A stretch of 64,000 nucleotides of DNA from assembly GCF_030403775.1 (NCBI RefSeq), contig NZ_JAQMWQ010000021.1, forward strand, positions 38,134 to 102,133. The letters are read 5' to 3'. The position numbers were made by a program, and so were the translations under genes. Source of the DNA: Paenibacillus sp. BSR1-1 (lineage in GTDB: Bacteria > Bacillota > Bacilli > Bacillales > Cytobacillaceae). The notes under the pieces were generated by a model that saw only the letters and a list, made by a program, of their open reading frames with translations, ran no database searches and was not told the origin of the DNA. Shown in pieces: positions 27,337 through 35,175 of this stretch. Numbering within the stretch: position 1 is the stretch's first letter; each line of letters begins with the position of its first letter.

Positions 27337-27800
27337 GCGGAAATCAAAGGGAAGTTCGCGGAATCTCGGCACGAGATCGCGGAATAAATTCAGGGATCTG
27401 CGGAATAAATCCGAAACTTCGCGGAATCCCAGCCTGAATCCGCGGAATCTCAGTGAAGATGCAGCACTTGAAATTTATGCAATCTAAGCTGGGTTAAAAA
27501 AAGGTAACTTTAAAAAGGGCTTTGCGGAAAAAGAAGAGATATTGGCGGAATTCCGTTGTGGGTTCGCTGAATAAATATAAAATTTTGCGGAATCAAATCG
27601 GAACTTCGCGGAATCCCAGCCTGAATCCGCGGAATCTCAGAGAAGATGCAGCCTTTGAAATTTGTGCAATCTAAGCTGGCTTAAAAAAAGGTAACTTTAA
27701 AAAGGGTTTTGCGGAAAAAGAAGAGATGCTCGCGGAATTCCGTTGTGGGTTCGCTGAATAAATACAAAGTTCTGCGGAATAAATCCGAAATCTCGCGGAA
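27337..27800 (+). repeat. 21-bp-periodic GCGGAA repeat array, with a 187-bp tandem duplication
   Basis: Cores GCGGAA (sometimes GCTGAA) begin at 27337, 27358, 27379, 27400, 27421 and 27442; again at 27524, 27545, 27566, 27587, 27608 and 27629; and at 27711, 27732, 27753, 27774 and 27795. Within each run the step is exactly 21. The segment 27413-27599 is repeated almost unchanged as 27600-27786. This array fills most of the gap between degV and the NERD gene; I see no credible gene in it. Similar arrays are at 52028-52142 and 57225-57338. Confidence 0.9.
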
Positions 27801-27906
27801 TCCTCATTCCCTCTAACCATAAGTTCAAAATATCGACAATTTTCTTCCGCAGGAATTTCAGAAAACACGTAGAAATTTATCAAAAAAGACAAAGGAGTGA
27901 TTCATT

Positions 27907-28899
27907 TTGATATGTAAAGAATTACCGGTACCACTTATGCTGATATTAACCGAGATAATGAAATATCGATTAATTCCCGGCCATTTCAAACATGCAGAAA
28001 TTGAAAGGGATTTAGCCAAAAGATGGGCAGGTTTCTGGGGCGAAATTACTTTAGCCACTTATGTAAAAGAACTTCCTCAAGATAAATACCTCATTTTTCA
28101 CGACATCCAACTTCAACTCAATGGAATTCATTTTCAAATTGATACACTTCTAATCTCAAAAAGCTACATACTCATCTTAGAAGCAAAAAACATAATAGGT
28201 ACTTTGTTTTTTGATAATTTATTTAAACAGCTGATCCGTAAAAATGAGGACGGATCCGAAGAAGCATTTGAAGATCCACGGGTCCAATGCCAACGCCTTC
28301 AATCCCTATTGAAACGTTGGATGATCAAAAACGGTCTAAATTTACTGCCAATCGACTACCTTGTATTTTTTAAGAGCGTCAATACCATTTTAAAAACTAC
28401 CCCCGGAGAAATAGCTGATTTTAGTAGAGTGTGTAAAGCAAGAGATATTTTTAACAAAATAGAAGTAATGGAAAATCGTTACACTCACGAATGGATTGAT
28501 AATCAGGCGCTTAACAGTATGAGCAAAATCCTGCTAAGTCAGCATTCCCAAAAGCAAATTAATATATTAGAGAAATATGCCCTTATGCAAAAAGACATCC
28601 GCAGTGGTGTTCGTTGCCCCGAATGTTTAAATATTGCTATGAACTACAAAAGGGGGAAGTGGAGATGTCCGATATGTAAAATTTCTTGCAAAGATGCCCA
28701 TATCGAAAGCCTTAATGATTACTTTTACCTGTATAAGCCATTCATTTCTAACAGCGAATTTCGACATTTCCTCCATATCTCATCCAATGATATTGCTCAA
28801 AAAATACTATTATCATTAAAATTACCATCCACCGGCACAACCAAAGATCGCAAATACCATCTTCACCCCAAAGGAGATTCCCTATGCGTTTTACCTTAA
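27907..28899 (+). CDS. NERD domain protein
   Basis: The 330-residue protein has an N-terminal NERD (nuclease-related) domain, about residues 37-155: DLAKRWAGFWGE, DIQLQLNGIHFQIDTLLISK and the ILEAKNIIG core with Glu and Lys, resembling a restriction-nuclease-like site. The C-terminal part has a four-Cys zinc-ribbon-like segment (CPECLNIA ... CPICK, about residues 238-258). It starts with TTG after AAAGGAGTG. The comFA start lies 16 nt inside its end, so it is translationally coupled to the DNA-uptake gene. A DNA-related role is inferred from domain and context; no direct function is known to me. Confidence 0.85.
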   Translation: MICKELPVPLMLILTEIMKYRLIPGHFKHAEIERDLAKRWAGFWGEITLATYVKELPQDKYLIFHDIQLQLNGIHFQIDTLLISKSYILILEAKNIIGTLFFDNLFKQLIRKNEDGSEEAFEDPRVQCQRLQSLLKRWMIKNGLNLLPIDYLVFFKSVNTILKTTPGEIADFSRVCKARDIFNKIEVMENRYTHEWIDNQALNSMSKILLSQHSQKQINILEKYALMQKDIRSGVRCPECLNIAMNYKRGKWRCPICKISCKDAHIESLNDYFYLYKPFISNSEFRHFLHISSNDIAQKILLSLKLPSTGTTKDRKYHLHPKGDSLCVLP

Positions 28900-30371
28900 G
28901 AAGCCAGCAATTAACGCCAGTCAAATTTCCACATGAAGATTCATTTAGAATTTCCCAAATCCCATTTATCCCACAGCCACTGCTAAACCCAGATTTTCCT
29001 TACAACAAAGACCTGCAGCAGCTTCTTACCGGAAAACAGCTTCTTCTTGAGGACATCCCATTCCCCCTCAACGAAATTCATACACATTATGAAAATGGAT
29101 ATATTACTTACCGCTCCGGAATCCAATACAAGGGTAAAAAGCCTTGCTGCGGTCGGTGTGGAAATAAAGATCCGCAGTGGTTTTCTGCTTACCCTTGCAA
29201 AAGGTGCGGTGAAACCTGCCTCTATTGCCGGCACTGTATCATGATGGGGCGGATAAGCGAATGTACCCCGTTGCTTGGCTGGAATGGCCCGGTGCCTGAC
29301 ACCGCACTCCCACAAAAAATTATGGCTTGGGAGGGGAGACTATCAGAGGGACAACAAGTCGCATCCGACCATGTGGTCAACGCCATCCAACAAAATAAAG
29401 AGCATTTAGTCTGGGCTGTTTGCGGGGCTGGAAAAACCGAAGTGCTGTTCGCGGGAATCCAAGATGCCTTAGCCGACCAAAAAAGAATTTGCATCGCCAC
29501 ACCGAGAACGGATGTGGTTCTTGAGCTCACCCCTCGATTAAAGGCAGCATTTCCTGAAATCACCATAGCCTCTCTATACGGAGGCAGCGAAGACCGACAT
29601 TTATTCGCCCCGCTCACGATTGCGACCACTCACCAGCTGCTCCGTTTTTACCATGCCTTTGATGCAATCATTTTAGATGAAGTCGATGCCTTTCCCTTCA
29701 CGGTCGAGGAATCACTCCAGTATGCTGCCATTCAGGCGCGGAAACCAAACTCGGCCATGATCTATCTAACCGCCACACCCAACCAAAAATGGCAAAGAGA
29801 ATGCCGGACTGGAAAAAGGGCCTTTACCACGATACCTGCCCGCTTTCACCGCCACCCGCTTCCTGTTCCTGAATTCATTTGGTGCGGCAACTGGCAAAAG
29901 CAGCTTCACAAAAATAAATTACCCCCGAGTATCCTCAAATGGATAAAAGACAGGACCGTCTCAAACAAACAAGCCTTACTCTTCTTTCCACACATCCCGC
30001 TTATGGAAAAAGCACTTCCAATCGTGCGTGGGCTTGCCCTGGATACTGAGGCTGTCCATGCAGAAGATCCCGTCAGGAAAGAAAAGGTTCAAAAAATGCG
30101 TGCAAAAGAAATTCCTCTCCTTCTTACAACGACAATCCTTGAACGCGGCGTAACGTTTCCCAATATCGACGTTGCCGTAGTTGGGGCTGAGGATGATATT
30201 TTTACAGAGAGTGCCCTAGTTCAAATTGCTGGAAGAGCGGGGAGGAGCAAGGATCACCCGGGAGGAATAGTGACCTTCTTTCATTACGGAAAAACGGAAG
30301 AAATGCTGAAAGCCAAAAAACAGATTGTCGGAATGAATCGTGAGGGCATAAGAAAGGGATTAATTGATTAG
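28884..30371 (+). CDS. comFA: Competence ATPase ComFA
   Basis: The 495-residue DEAD-box-like ATPase helps pull single-stranded DNA into the cell during natural transformation. An N-terminal zinc finger with paired Cys motifs (CGRCGNKD, CKRCGETCLYCRHC; about residues 88-115) is typical of ComFA. Then come Walker A (CGAGKTEVLF), the Walker B box LDEVDAF, the TATPN motif and the C-terminal helicase motif QIAGRAGRS. AAAGGAG lies before the ATG, which overlaps the NERD gene. A 12-bp GTGCCTGACACC repeat, shared with the region after comFC, sits inside the coding sequence at 29290-29301. Confidence 0.95.
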   Translation: MRFTLRSQQLTPVKFPHEDSFRISQIPFIPQPLLNPDFPYNKDLQQLLTGKQLLLEDIPFPLNEIHTHYENGYITYRSGIQYKGKKPCCGRCGNKDPQWFSAYPCKRCGETCLYCRHCIMMGRISECTPLLGWNGPVPDTALPQKIMAWEGRLSEGQQVASDHVVNAIQQNKEHLVWAVCGAGKTEVLFAGIQDALADQKRICIATPRTDVVLELTPRLKAAFPEITIASLYGGSEDRHLFAPLTIATTHQLLRFYHAFDAIILDEVDAFPFTVEESLQYAAIQARKPNSAMIYLTATPNQKWQRECRTGKRAFTTIPARFHRHPLPVPEFIWCGNWQKQLHKNKLPPSILKWIKDRTVSNKQALLFFPHIPLMEKALPIVRGLALDTEAVHAEDPVRKEKVQKMRAKEIPLLLTTTILERGVTFPNIDVAVVGAEDDIFTESALVQIAGRAGRSKDHPGGIVTFFHYGKTEEMLKAKKQIVGMNREGIRKGLID

Positions 30372-30530
30372 TTAAGGCTATTTTCGCATAAATTGTTGTT
30401 TTTCGTATAAGTTTATAAGCCCGTATAAATAGTGTGTCGTGGCATCTTTTCGTAAGCACTTAGAGGACTTAGTAAACGAACCTTATTAGGTTTCAAAAAC
30501 AACATAGTTTACGAAAAGAGCCTTAGTTAG
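30369..30530. mobile_element. MITE-like element between comFA and comFC
   Basis: The gap is bounded by imperfect terminal inverted repeats of 35 nt, 27 of which pair. The left end starts TAGTTAAGGCTATTTTCG; the right end, read in reverse, starts TAACTAAGGCTCTTTTCG. Both run on to TTGTTGTTTTT or TGTTGTTTTT. About 162 bp in all and no coding capacity. The left end overlaps the comFA stop codon. It occupies the position where B. subtilis has comFB. Mobility is inferred from structure only. Confidence 0.55.
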
Positions 30531-30546
30531 ATAAAGGATGAGAAGA

Positions 30547-31263
30547 ATGAATTTATTTCTGCAAGACCGCTGTTTAATATGTCACGAACTAATCCGCCCC
30601 AGCATCAGCTGGCGAGCCATGATTTCAGTAGAAAAAGAGCATTCTATTTGCACAGCATGTGAAAGTAAGCTAGAAAAAATAGAAGGGGAAACATGCCATA
30701 TTTGCTGCCGCCCCTTTATTTATTTAGACGAGAAATTTCGTCATGGAAATCTATGCAATGATTGTACGCGATGGGAGGAGGACCCGGAATGGCAAGGTTT
30801 TCTTGATAAGAATATCTCCCTTTTTCTCTATAATGACTTTTTAAAAGAAGTGCTTGCGAAATTTAAATATCGTGGAGATTATGCGTTGGTAAAAGTATTT
30901 TCAGAACTTATGAAAGACAAGTTGATAAAAATGGAACCAGACTTGTTTGTTCCGATTCCATTAAGTGATGAGCGCCTTTATGAGCGGGGGTTTAATCAAG
31001 CGAAAGCAATACTCTTAGTGTCAGGCTTTACCCCATCAGAAATCATTACCCGAATTCATACCGAAAAACAATCGAAAAAATCAAGGTCTGAGAGAATCCA
31101 TCTACCCCAAGTTTTTAAGCTTTGCCAGGACTTAAATTTAAAGGACAAAAACATTGTAATTATCGATGATATCTATACAACAGGCTCAACCCTAAGGCAT
31201 GCCGCAAGGCTTTTAAAAGGTGCAGGGGCTGCAGCTATTCAATCATTAACGATAGCGAGATAA
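30547..31263 (+). CDS. comFC: Competence protein ComFC (phosphoribosyltransferase-like)
   Basis: The 238-residue protein has N-terminal zinc-binding Cys pairs (CLICHELI, CTACESKL, CHICCRPF, CNDC) and a C-terminal phosphoribosyltransferase-like domain with VPIPLSDERLYERGFNQAK and the PRPP loop NIVIIDDIYTTGSTL. ComFC is needed for DNA uptake and works with ComFA. I use the ATG at 30547, 9 nt after AAAGG; an ATG at 30538 sits too close to that site. comFB, which separates comFA and comFC in B. subtilis, is absent. Confidence 0.94.
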   Translation: MNLFLQDRCLICHELIRPSISWRAMISVEKEHSICTACESKLEKIEGETCHICCRPFIYLDEKFRHGNLCNDCTRWEEDPEWQGFLDKNISLFLYNDFLKEVLAKFKYRGDYALVKVFSELMKDKLIKMEPDLFVPIPLSDERLYERGFNQAKAILLVSGFTPSEIITRIHTEKQSKKSRSERIHLPQVFKLCQDLNLKDKNIVIIDDIYTTGSTLRHAARLLKGAGAAAIQSLTIAR

Positions 31264-31381
31264 GTGCCTGACACCCTTCGTGGACAATACAAACAATTGT
31301 CCATGTGGGGTGGATATTAGATTGGTGTACGCCTCCAGTGGACAAAGGTGGGGAAATGTCTTTTTATGGTGCCTGACACCA
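31263..31381. repeat. Pair of GTGCCTGACACC repeats with an inner hairpin
   Basis: GTGCCTGACACC begins at about 31264 and again at 31370; a third copy is inside comFA (29290). Between the two lies GGACAAT ... ATTGTCC, a hairpin just after comFC, and a second GTGGACAA. The stretch 31264-31614 holds this, the hpf promoter region and no other gene. It is where the flagellar genes start in B. subtilis. Confidence 0.6.
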
Positions 31382-31544
31382 AAAACATATTTATGGCAAA
31401 TTATCCCAACTAATATTAATATAAAACTTAAGATGAATAACTATTCATTTTAGTAAATGTTTCATATCAATGTCAAAGGCTGTGCCAAACATTGTCACTA
31501 TTTACCTATTGTTTTTGTCAATAATTCGACAAAATTTTTGTTCT

Positions 31545-31570
31545 GATTTAGCAGGATTATCATAGGGTAG
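31545..31570 (+). promoter_or_regulatory. Possible SigB-type promoter for hpf, with upstream palindrome
   Basis: GATTTA, 14 nt and GGGTAG resemble the SigB pattern GTTTAA-N12-15-GGGTAT, and hpf (yvyD) is a known SigB/SigH target in B. subtilis. Just upstream TTTTGTC (31513-31519) faces GACAAAA (31528-31534). The match is partial. Confidence 0.35.
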
Positions 31571-31614
31571 AATAGAAATGTTATTACATAGCCTTAACTA
31601 AAGGAGGAGTCCAC

Positions 31615-32163
31615 ATGAATTATAACGTTCGTGGCGAAAACATTGAGGTTACTCCAGCAATTAGAGAGTATGTAGAAAAGAAAATTTCAAAATTGGAGCG
31701 CTATTTTACGGAAGCTCCCAACGCAAAAGTAAATGTGAATCTTAGATTCAATCAGGATAAAACTTCTAAAGTTGAGGTAACCATCCCGCTGCCGCATTTA
31801 GTTTTACGTGCTGAAGAAACAAATGTTGATATGTACGCAGGAATTGATTTAATTTCTGACAAGCTTGAGCGTCAAATCCGCAAGCACAAAACAAAAGTAA
31901 ACCGTAAATTCCGTGAAAAAGGTGATTTTCCTATTACCTTTGCAACTTCAGAAAATACCGAAGTACATGATTTAGATGAGGAAGATTTAGAGTTAGTGCG
32001 TACAAAGCGCTTCGACCTTAAGCCAATGGATAGCGAAGAAGCGATCCTGCAGATGAACATGCTGGGTCACAGCTTTTACGTTTTCACGAACTCAGATACT
32101 AACCGTACTAATGTTGTTTACAAGCGTAAAGATGGCCGATATGGCTTAATTGAAGCCCATTAA
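31615..32163 (+). CDS. hpf: Ribosome hibernation promoting factor, long form
   Basis: The 182-residue protein has the N-terminal ribosome-binding domain (YNVRGENIEVTPAIREYVEK ... KLERYF, about residues 1-100), a linker and the C-terminal dimerisation domain (KPMDSEEAILQMNMLGHSFY ... RKDGRYGLIE). Long HPF pairs 70S ribosomes into inactive 100S dimers in stationary phase or stress. Length matches B. subtilis YvyD. A strong AAAGGAGG site precedes the ATG. In B. subtilis secA and prfB follow; here they are displaced and secA is inverted. Confidence 0.97.
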   Translation: MNYNVRGENIEVTPAIREYVEKKISKLERYFTEAPNAKVNVNLRFNQDKTSKVEVTIPLPHLVLRAEETNVDMYAGIDLISDKLERQIRKHKTKVNRKFREKGDFPITFATSENTEVHDLDEEDLELVRTKRFDLKPMDSEEAILQMNMLGHSFYVFTNSDTNRTNVVYKRKDGRYGLIEAH

Positions 32164-32169
32164 TATGAA

Positions 32170-32208
32170 CAAGAACGTCGCACCGGATAGCCGGAGCGGC
32201 GTTCTTTT
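32170..32208 (+). terminator. Terminator of hpf
   Basis: AAGAACGTCGC pairs with GCGGCGTTCTT (one G-T pair), extended by CCGG/CCGG, then TTTT. Confidence 0.85.
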
Positions 32209-32299
32209 CAATAAAGGATTCCTTTATATAGTAAAACGAAAATAATAAAAGTATCCTTATTAAGGAACAATTAAAATACATAGTTTGTGAGGGAATAAC

Positions 32300-33145
32300 A
32301 TGACATTTTCAATCGTAGGTTATGATCCAATTGAAAAAGAATGGGGTATAGCTGTACAATCCAAATTTTTAGGTGTTGGAGCTGTTGTTCCTTGGGCCAG
32401 GGCAGGCGCTGGAGCAGTCGCAACGCAATCATATGCGAATACCTCTTATGGCCCAAAGGCTCTGGAATTAATGGAACAGGGTAAATCAGCCGAAGAAGCG
32501 CTTCAAACGCTTCTGGCAGAAGACACTGAAAGAGAGATGCGCCAGGTCGGTCTTATTGATGCAAATGGAAACGCAGCAACCTTTACCGGAAAAGAGTGTT
32601 ATCATTGGGCAGGCGGGGTGACGGGCCCCCATTTTGCTGCACAAGGAAACATTTTAGTAGATGGAAATACGGTTGAAGCGATGGCGCACGTTTTTACTGA
32701 GACCAAGGGTACCCTTGGTGAAAGACTTCTTGCCGCACTTGATGCCGGACAGGAAGCAGGCGGTGACAGCAGAGGAAAACAATCAGCGGCACTATATGTT
32801 GTAAAAGAAAATGGCGGTTATGGCAGCTTTAATGATCGCTATATCGATTTACGAGTGGATGACCATCCTGATCCAATTAAAGAATTAATTCGAATTTATC
32901 ACCTCCAGCAATTATACTTTGCTCCTTCCAAACCGGAACAAGTTGTCGCCATTGAAGGCGAGGTTATGCGAGAATTGACTGCTTGCCTTACCAATTTCGG
33001 CTATCTCACCAATGGTCAAGATAATGAGGATGACCTTTTAAAAGCTCTTACAGCCTATATTCATACTGAAAACTTTGAAATGAGAGAACAACCGGCAGGA
33101 TTCATTGATTTAGAAATTCTTCAATATATGAAAAAAGAGTGCTAA
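32300..33145 (+). CDS. DUF1028 family protein (Ntn-hydrolase-like)
   Basis: The 281-residue protein matches the DUF1028 family: FSIVGYDPIEKEWGIAVQSK at the start, VVPWARAGAGAVATQSYAN, YGPKALELMEQGKSAEEAL and the DLRVDDHPDPIKEL stretch at about residues 190-203. The fold is thought to be an Ntn-hydrolase; substrate unknown. No signal peptide is visible. The last 80 residues form a separate helical part. It stands alone between hpf and a secreted DUF5667 protein and is not part of the B. subtilis gene order here. Confidence 0.85.
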   Translation: MTFSIVGYDPIEKEWGIAVQSKFLGVGAVVPWARAGAGAVATQSYANTSYGPKALELMEQGKSAEEALQTLLAEDTEREMRQVGLIDANGNAATFTGKECYHWAGGVTGPHFAAQGNILVDGNTVEAMAHVFTETKGTLGERLLAALDAGQEAGGDSRGKQSAALYVVKENGGYGSFNDRYIDLRVDDHPDPIKELIRIYHLQQLYFAPSKPEQVVAIEGEVMRELTACLTNFGYLTNGQDNEDDLLKALTAYIHTENFEMREQPAGFIDLEILQYMKKEC

Positions 33146-33306
33146 AAAAATGCCCCCTAAAATTTAGGGAGGGCTAATTTTCCATGGGGAAAATTTCAGA
33201 TTCAAAGTTCTGTAAAATATAGACAAACTTTTTTAATAGTACCGCCGTAAATTCAAATTGATATGCGTAATTTTTAGTAGGCTTTTATTAGGGGGACAAA
33301 TGTCAT

Positions 33307-34371
33307 ATGAAACACAAAAAGATTAGTAATTTAGTAACAAGTGGTATGCTTGCTTCAACTTTAATTTTTTCATTTGGTGCAGGCAGTGCGTTCGCAAATG
33401 GCGATGGCACGGAAGCAACAACGGATTCAACGGTTACAACTGATCAAGTTCAAAATGGAACAGACCAAATCGAAACTAAAACGGATCAAAACGGAACGGA
33501 TCAAGTTGAAGGAGAAGCAACAACAGAACAAGTGAAAGTAGAAACTCCTTCCTTAGTTCCTGGTGACTTCTTCTATTTTGTTAAAACCTTGACAGAAAAA
33601 ATCCAGCTTGCCTTCACTTTTGATGATTATAAACAAGCTCAACTTTTAGCGGATTTTGCGTCTGAACGTATTGCTGAAGCCAATGCATTATTTGCAGATG
33701 GCAAAACGGAAGAGGCAGCAGCGCTGTTAAAAGAAGCCATCGCCACACAGGAGGAAGCTAGTCAAACATTACCGGCAACTAAAACAAATTCTACCGATGA
33801 CTCTCAAAGTGCTGAGGAGGGCGAAGTAGAAACAAAGCTTGCCCATAATATCGATGCTTTATGTGCAGCAGTGGCACACGTTAAGAACCCTACTGCACAG
33901 CAAGCGATTATGAAGAACGTTCAAAAATCATTTGCTAAATTAGCAAAAAAGGCAACTAAACTGGAAGAAAAAGATGCCAAATTTGCTGAAAAAATGGGCC
34001 AAATTGAGGACAAGTTTGTAAGTGGAAAAGTTTCAGATGATGAAGCCGTAAAGGCAAAGCATAAGCTTCCAAAAGAGCATAAGCAGGAAGAAGAAGCAAC
34101 AGAAGTAGAGAAAACCGAACAAGAAAGAACGAATGTCGCTGAAGACCACGCTAAAGGACAGCAAATACAGGCGGCAGCTAACAAGGCTGAAGCAGCAAAT
34201 AAAGCGGTAGAAAAGCAGCAAGCAGCAGTGAAAAAAGCAGATGCTAAACAACAAGAAGCAGCAAGTAAGGTCCAAGTAAAGCAGCATGAAGCAGTTAAAA
34301 ACTCCAAAGAAAACAAGCAAGATAATGATGATAACCAGCATGGACAAGGTAACGGAAAAGGTAATCATTAA
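33307..34371 (+). CDS. Secreted DUF5667 domain protein
   Basis: The 354-residue protein has a clear signal peptide (about residues 1-31, ending SAFA). Short Asp-Gln-Thr-rich repeats follow (GTDQIETK, NGTDQVEGE). A DUF5667-like helical domain comes next (PGDFFYFVKTLTEKIQLAF ... ADFASERIAEANALFADGKT; about 80-160). The C-terminal third is Lys/Ala/Gln/Glu-rich, probably coiled coil or disordered, ending in Asn/Gly/His. There is no anchor motif, so it is likely released or wall-associated by charge. Function unknown. Confidence 0.82.
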   Translation: MKHKKISNLVTSGMLASTLIFSFGAGSAFANGDGTEATTDSTVTTDQVQNGTDQIETKTDQNGTDQVEGEATTEQVKVETPSLVPGDFFYFVKTLTEKIQLAFTFDDYKQAQLLADFASERIAEANALFADGKTEEAAALLKEAIATQEEASQTLPATKTNSTDDSQSAEEGEVETKLAHNIDALCAAVAHVKNPTAQQAIMKNVQKSFAKLAKKATKLEEKDAKFAEKMGQIEDKFVSGKVSDDEAVKAKHKLPKEHKQEEEATEVEKTEQERTNVAEDHAKGQQIQAAANKAEAANKAVEKQQAAVKKADAKQQEAASKVQVKQHEAVKNSKENKQDNDDNQHGQGNGKGNH

Positions 34372-34386
34372 TTTAATAATCATACC

Positions 34387-34427
34387 AAAGGGTGCAGCCA
34401 AAAAATGGCGCACTCTTTCTTTTTTTT
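34387..34427 (+). terminator. Rho-independent terminator
   Basis: AAAGGGTGC-AGCC pairs with GGC-GCACTCTTT, followed by a long T-run. Confidence 0.85.
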
Positions 34428-34559
34428 GGCAATGAAAAGATACTAGGTAGTTTGCACTATTTTAATAGGAAAAACTATTGAAAATATGGAAAAAAATCCA
34501 TTGAATTGTAAAAGTACATAATTATTTTGAGAATTTAGGACTATGGAGGTAAGAACAAA

Positions 34560-34994
34560 GTGGGGAAAAGGTATTTACAGGCCGCAAGCGTCTATTTACC
34601 AATTCGGGTTTTGGCTGGGATCATAATGGGGATTATTCATGACTTTCGACTAGCATCCGTGCACGCCCATATCAATCTATTAGGCTGGGTATCAATGGCG
34701 CATTTTGGACTAATCTATCATTTTTATCCACAGGCGGCAAATTCGAAGCTTGCAAAAACGCAGTTCAGGTTTCATAACATTGGCGTTCCGGTTATGTTGG
34801 GAGGAATTGCGGTGCAAGTCATTACCGGAAGTAATGCGGCACTTCCAGTTGCAATTATAGGATCCATCGTTGTTGTAGCTGGCGTTATTTTATACACAAA
34901 TAACTTGTTCAAACATATTGGCAAGGATTCACAAACTATGATTCGAATAATAAGTTTTCCGCCTAAGAAGGAAAATATTGCGACCTTCAAATAA
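34560..34994 (+). CDS. Small haem-copper-oxidase-subunit-I-like membrane protein
   Basis: The 144-residue protein has four hydrophobic segments and several conserved-looking His in or near them: HDFRLASVHAHINLLGW, MAHFGLIYHFYP and FRFHNIG. The HAHxNLLGW pattern resembles the haem-ligand helix of cbb3/NorB-type oxidase subunit I, and similar short Bacillus proteins carry a cytochrome-c-oxidase label. It is far too short to be an oxidase alone, so it may be a haem or metal membrane protein or a sensor. GTG start, 12 nt after GGAGGT, a rather long gap. Confidence 0.65.
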   Translation: MGKRYLQAASVYLPIRVLAGIIMGIIHDFRLASVHAHINLLGWVSMAHFGLIYHFYPQAANSKLAKTQFRFHNIGVPVMLGGIAVQVITGSNAALPVAIIGSIVVVAGVILYTNNLFKHIGKDSQTMIRIISFPPKKENIATFK

Positions 34995-35016
34995 GATGGT
35001 CGTTTATTTTTGAAAG

Positions 35017-35110
35017 TTATCCCCATGTGGATATCTGCAAATCCAGAATGAATATCCACAAAATTCAGAGAGTTATCTACAATTTCGCATCACTTATCTA
35101 CAAATCCACA
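35017..35110. other. Cluster of DnaA-box-like 9-mers
   Basis: Six near matches to TTATCCACA fall within 94 bp: TTATCCCCA at 35017, ATATCCACA in reverse at 35026-35034, ATATCCACA at 35052, TTATCTACA at 35073 and at 35094, and the weaker AAATCCACA at 35102. Four differ from consensus by a single base besides the first. No dnaA, dnaN or AT-rich unwinding element is near, so this is not the chromosome origin; it resembles the DnaA-titrating clusters known in B. subtilis. Confidence 0.55.
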
Positions 35111-35128
35111 AAAACCATACCTAAAATA

Positions 35129-35166
35129 GGAAAAGAGCCGGCGATTTCTATGCCAGCTCTTTTTAA
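35129..35166 (-). terminator. Terminator of secA
   Basis: AAAAGAGC-CGGC faces GCC-AGCTCTTTT; read on the minus strand it ends in CTCTTTTCC, just beyond the secA stop. Confidence 0.75.
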
Positions 35167-35175
35167 ATCGATAAT

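Noticed and set aside
27337..27800. CRISPR array
   Set aside because: The period of 21 bp leaves spacers of about 13 bp that are not unique, and no cas genes are near.
27671..27892. Minus-strand frame of 73 codons in the repeat region
   Set aside because: Its peptide follows the 21-bp DNA period, and no ribosome site is visible.
31551..31573. SigH promoter for hpf (GCAGGATTA ... GAAT)
   Set aside because: The -35-like block matches, but spacing to GAAT is about four bases too short for the SigH pattern.
33921..34413. Long minus-strand frames opposite the DUF5667 gene
   Set aside because: They mirror the Lys/Ala/Glu-rich coding strand, giving Cys/Phe/Leu-rich nonsense; the plus-strand gene has signal peptide, domain and terminator.
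35017..35110. Chromosomal replication origin
   Set aside because: DnaA-like boxes are present but dnaA, dnaN, rpmH and an AT-rich unwinding region are all absent.
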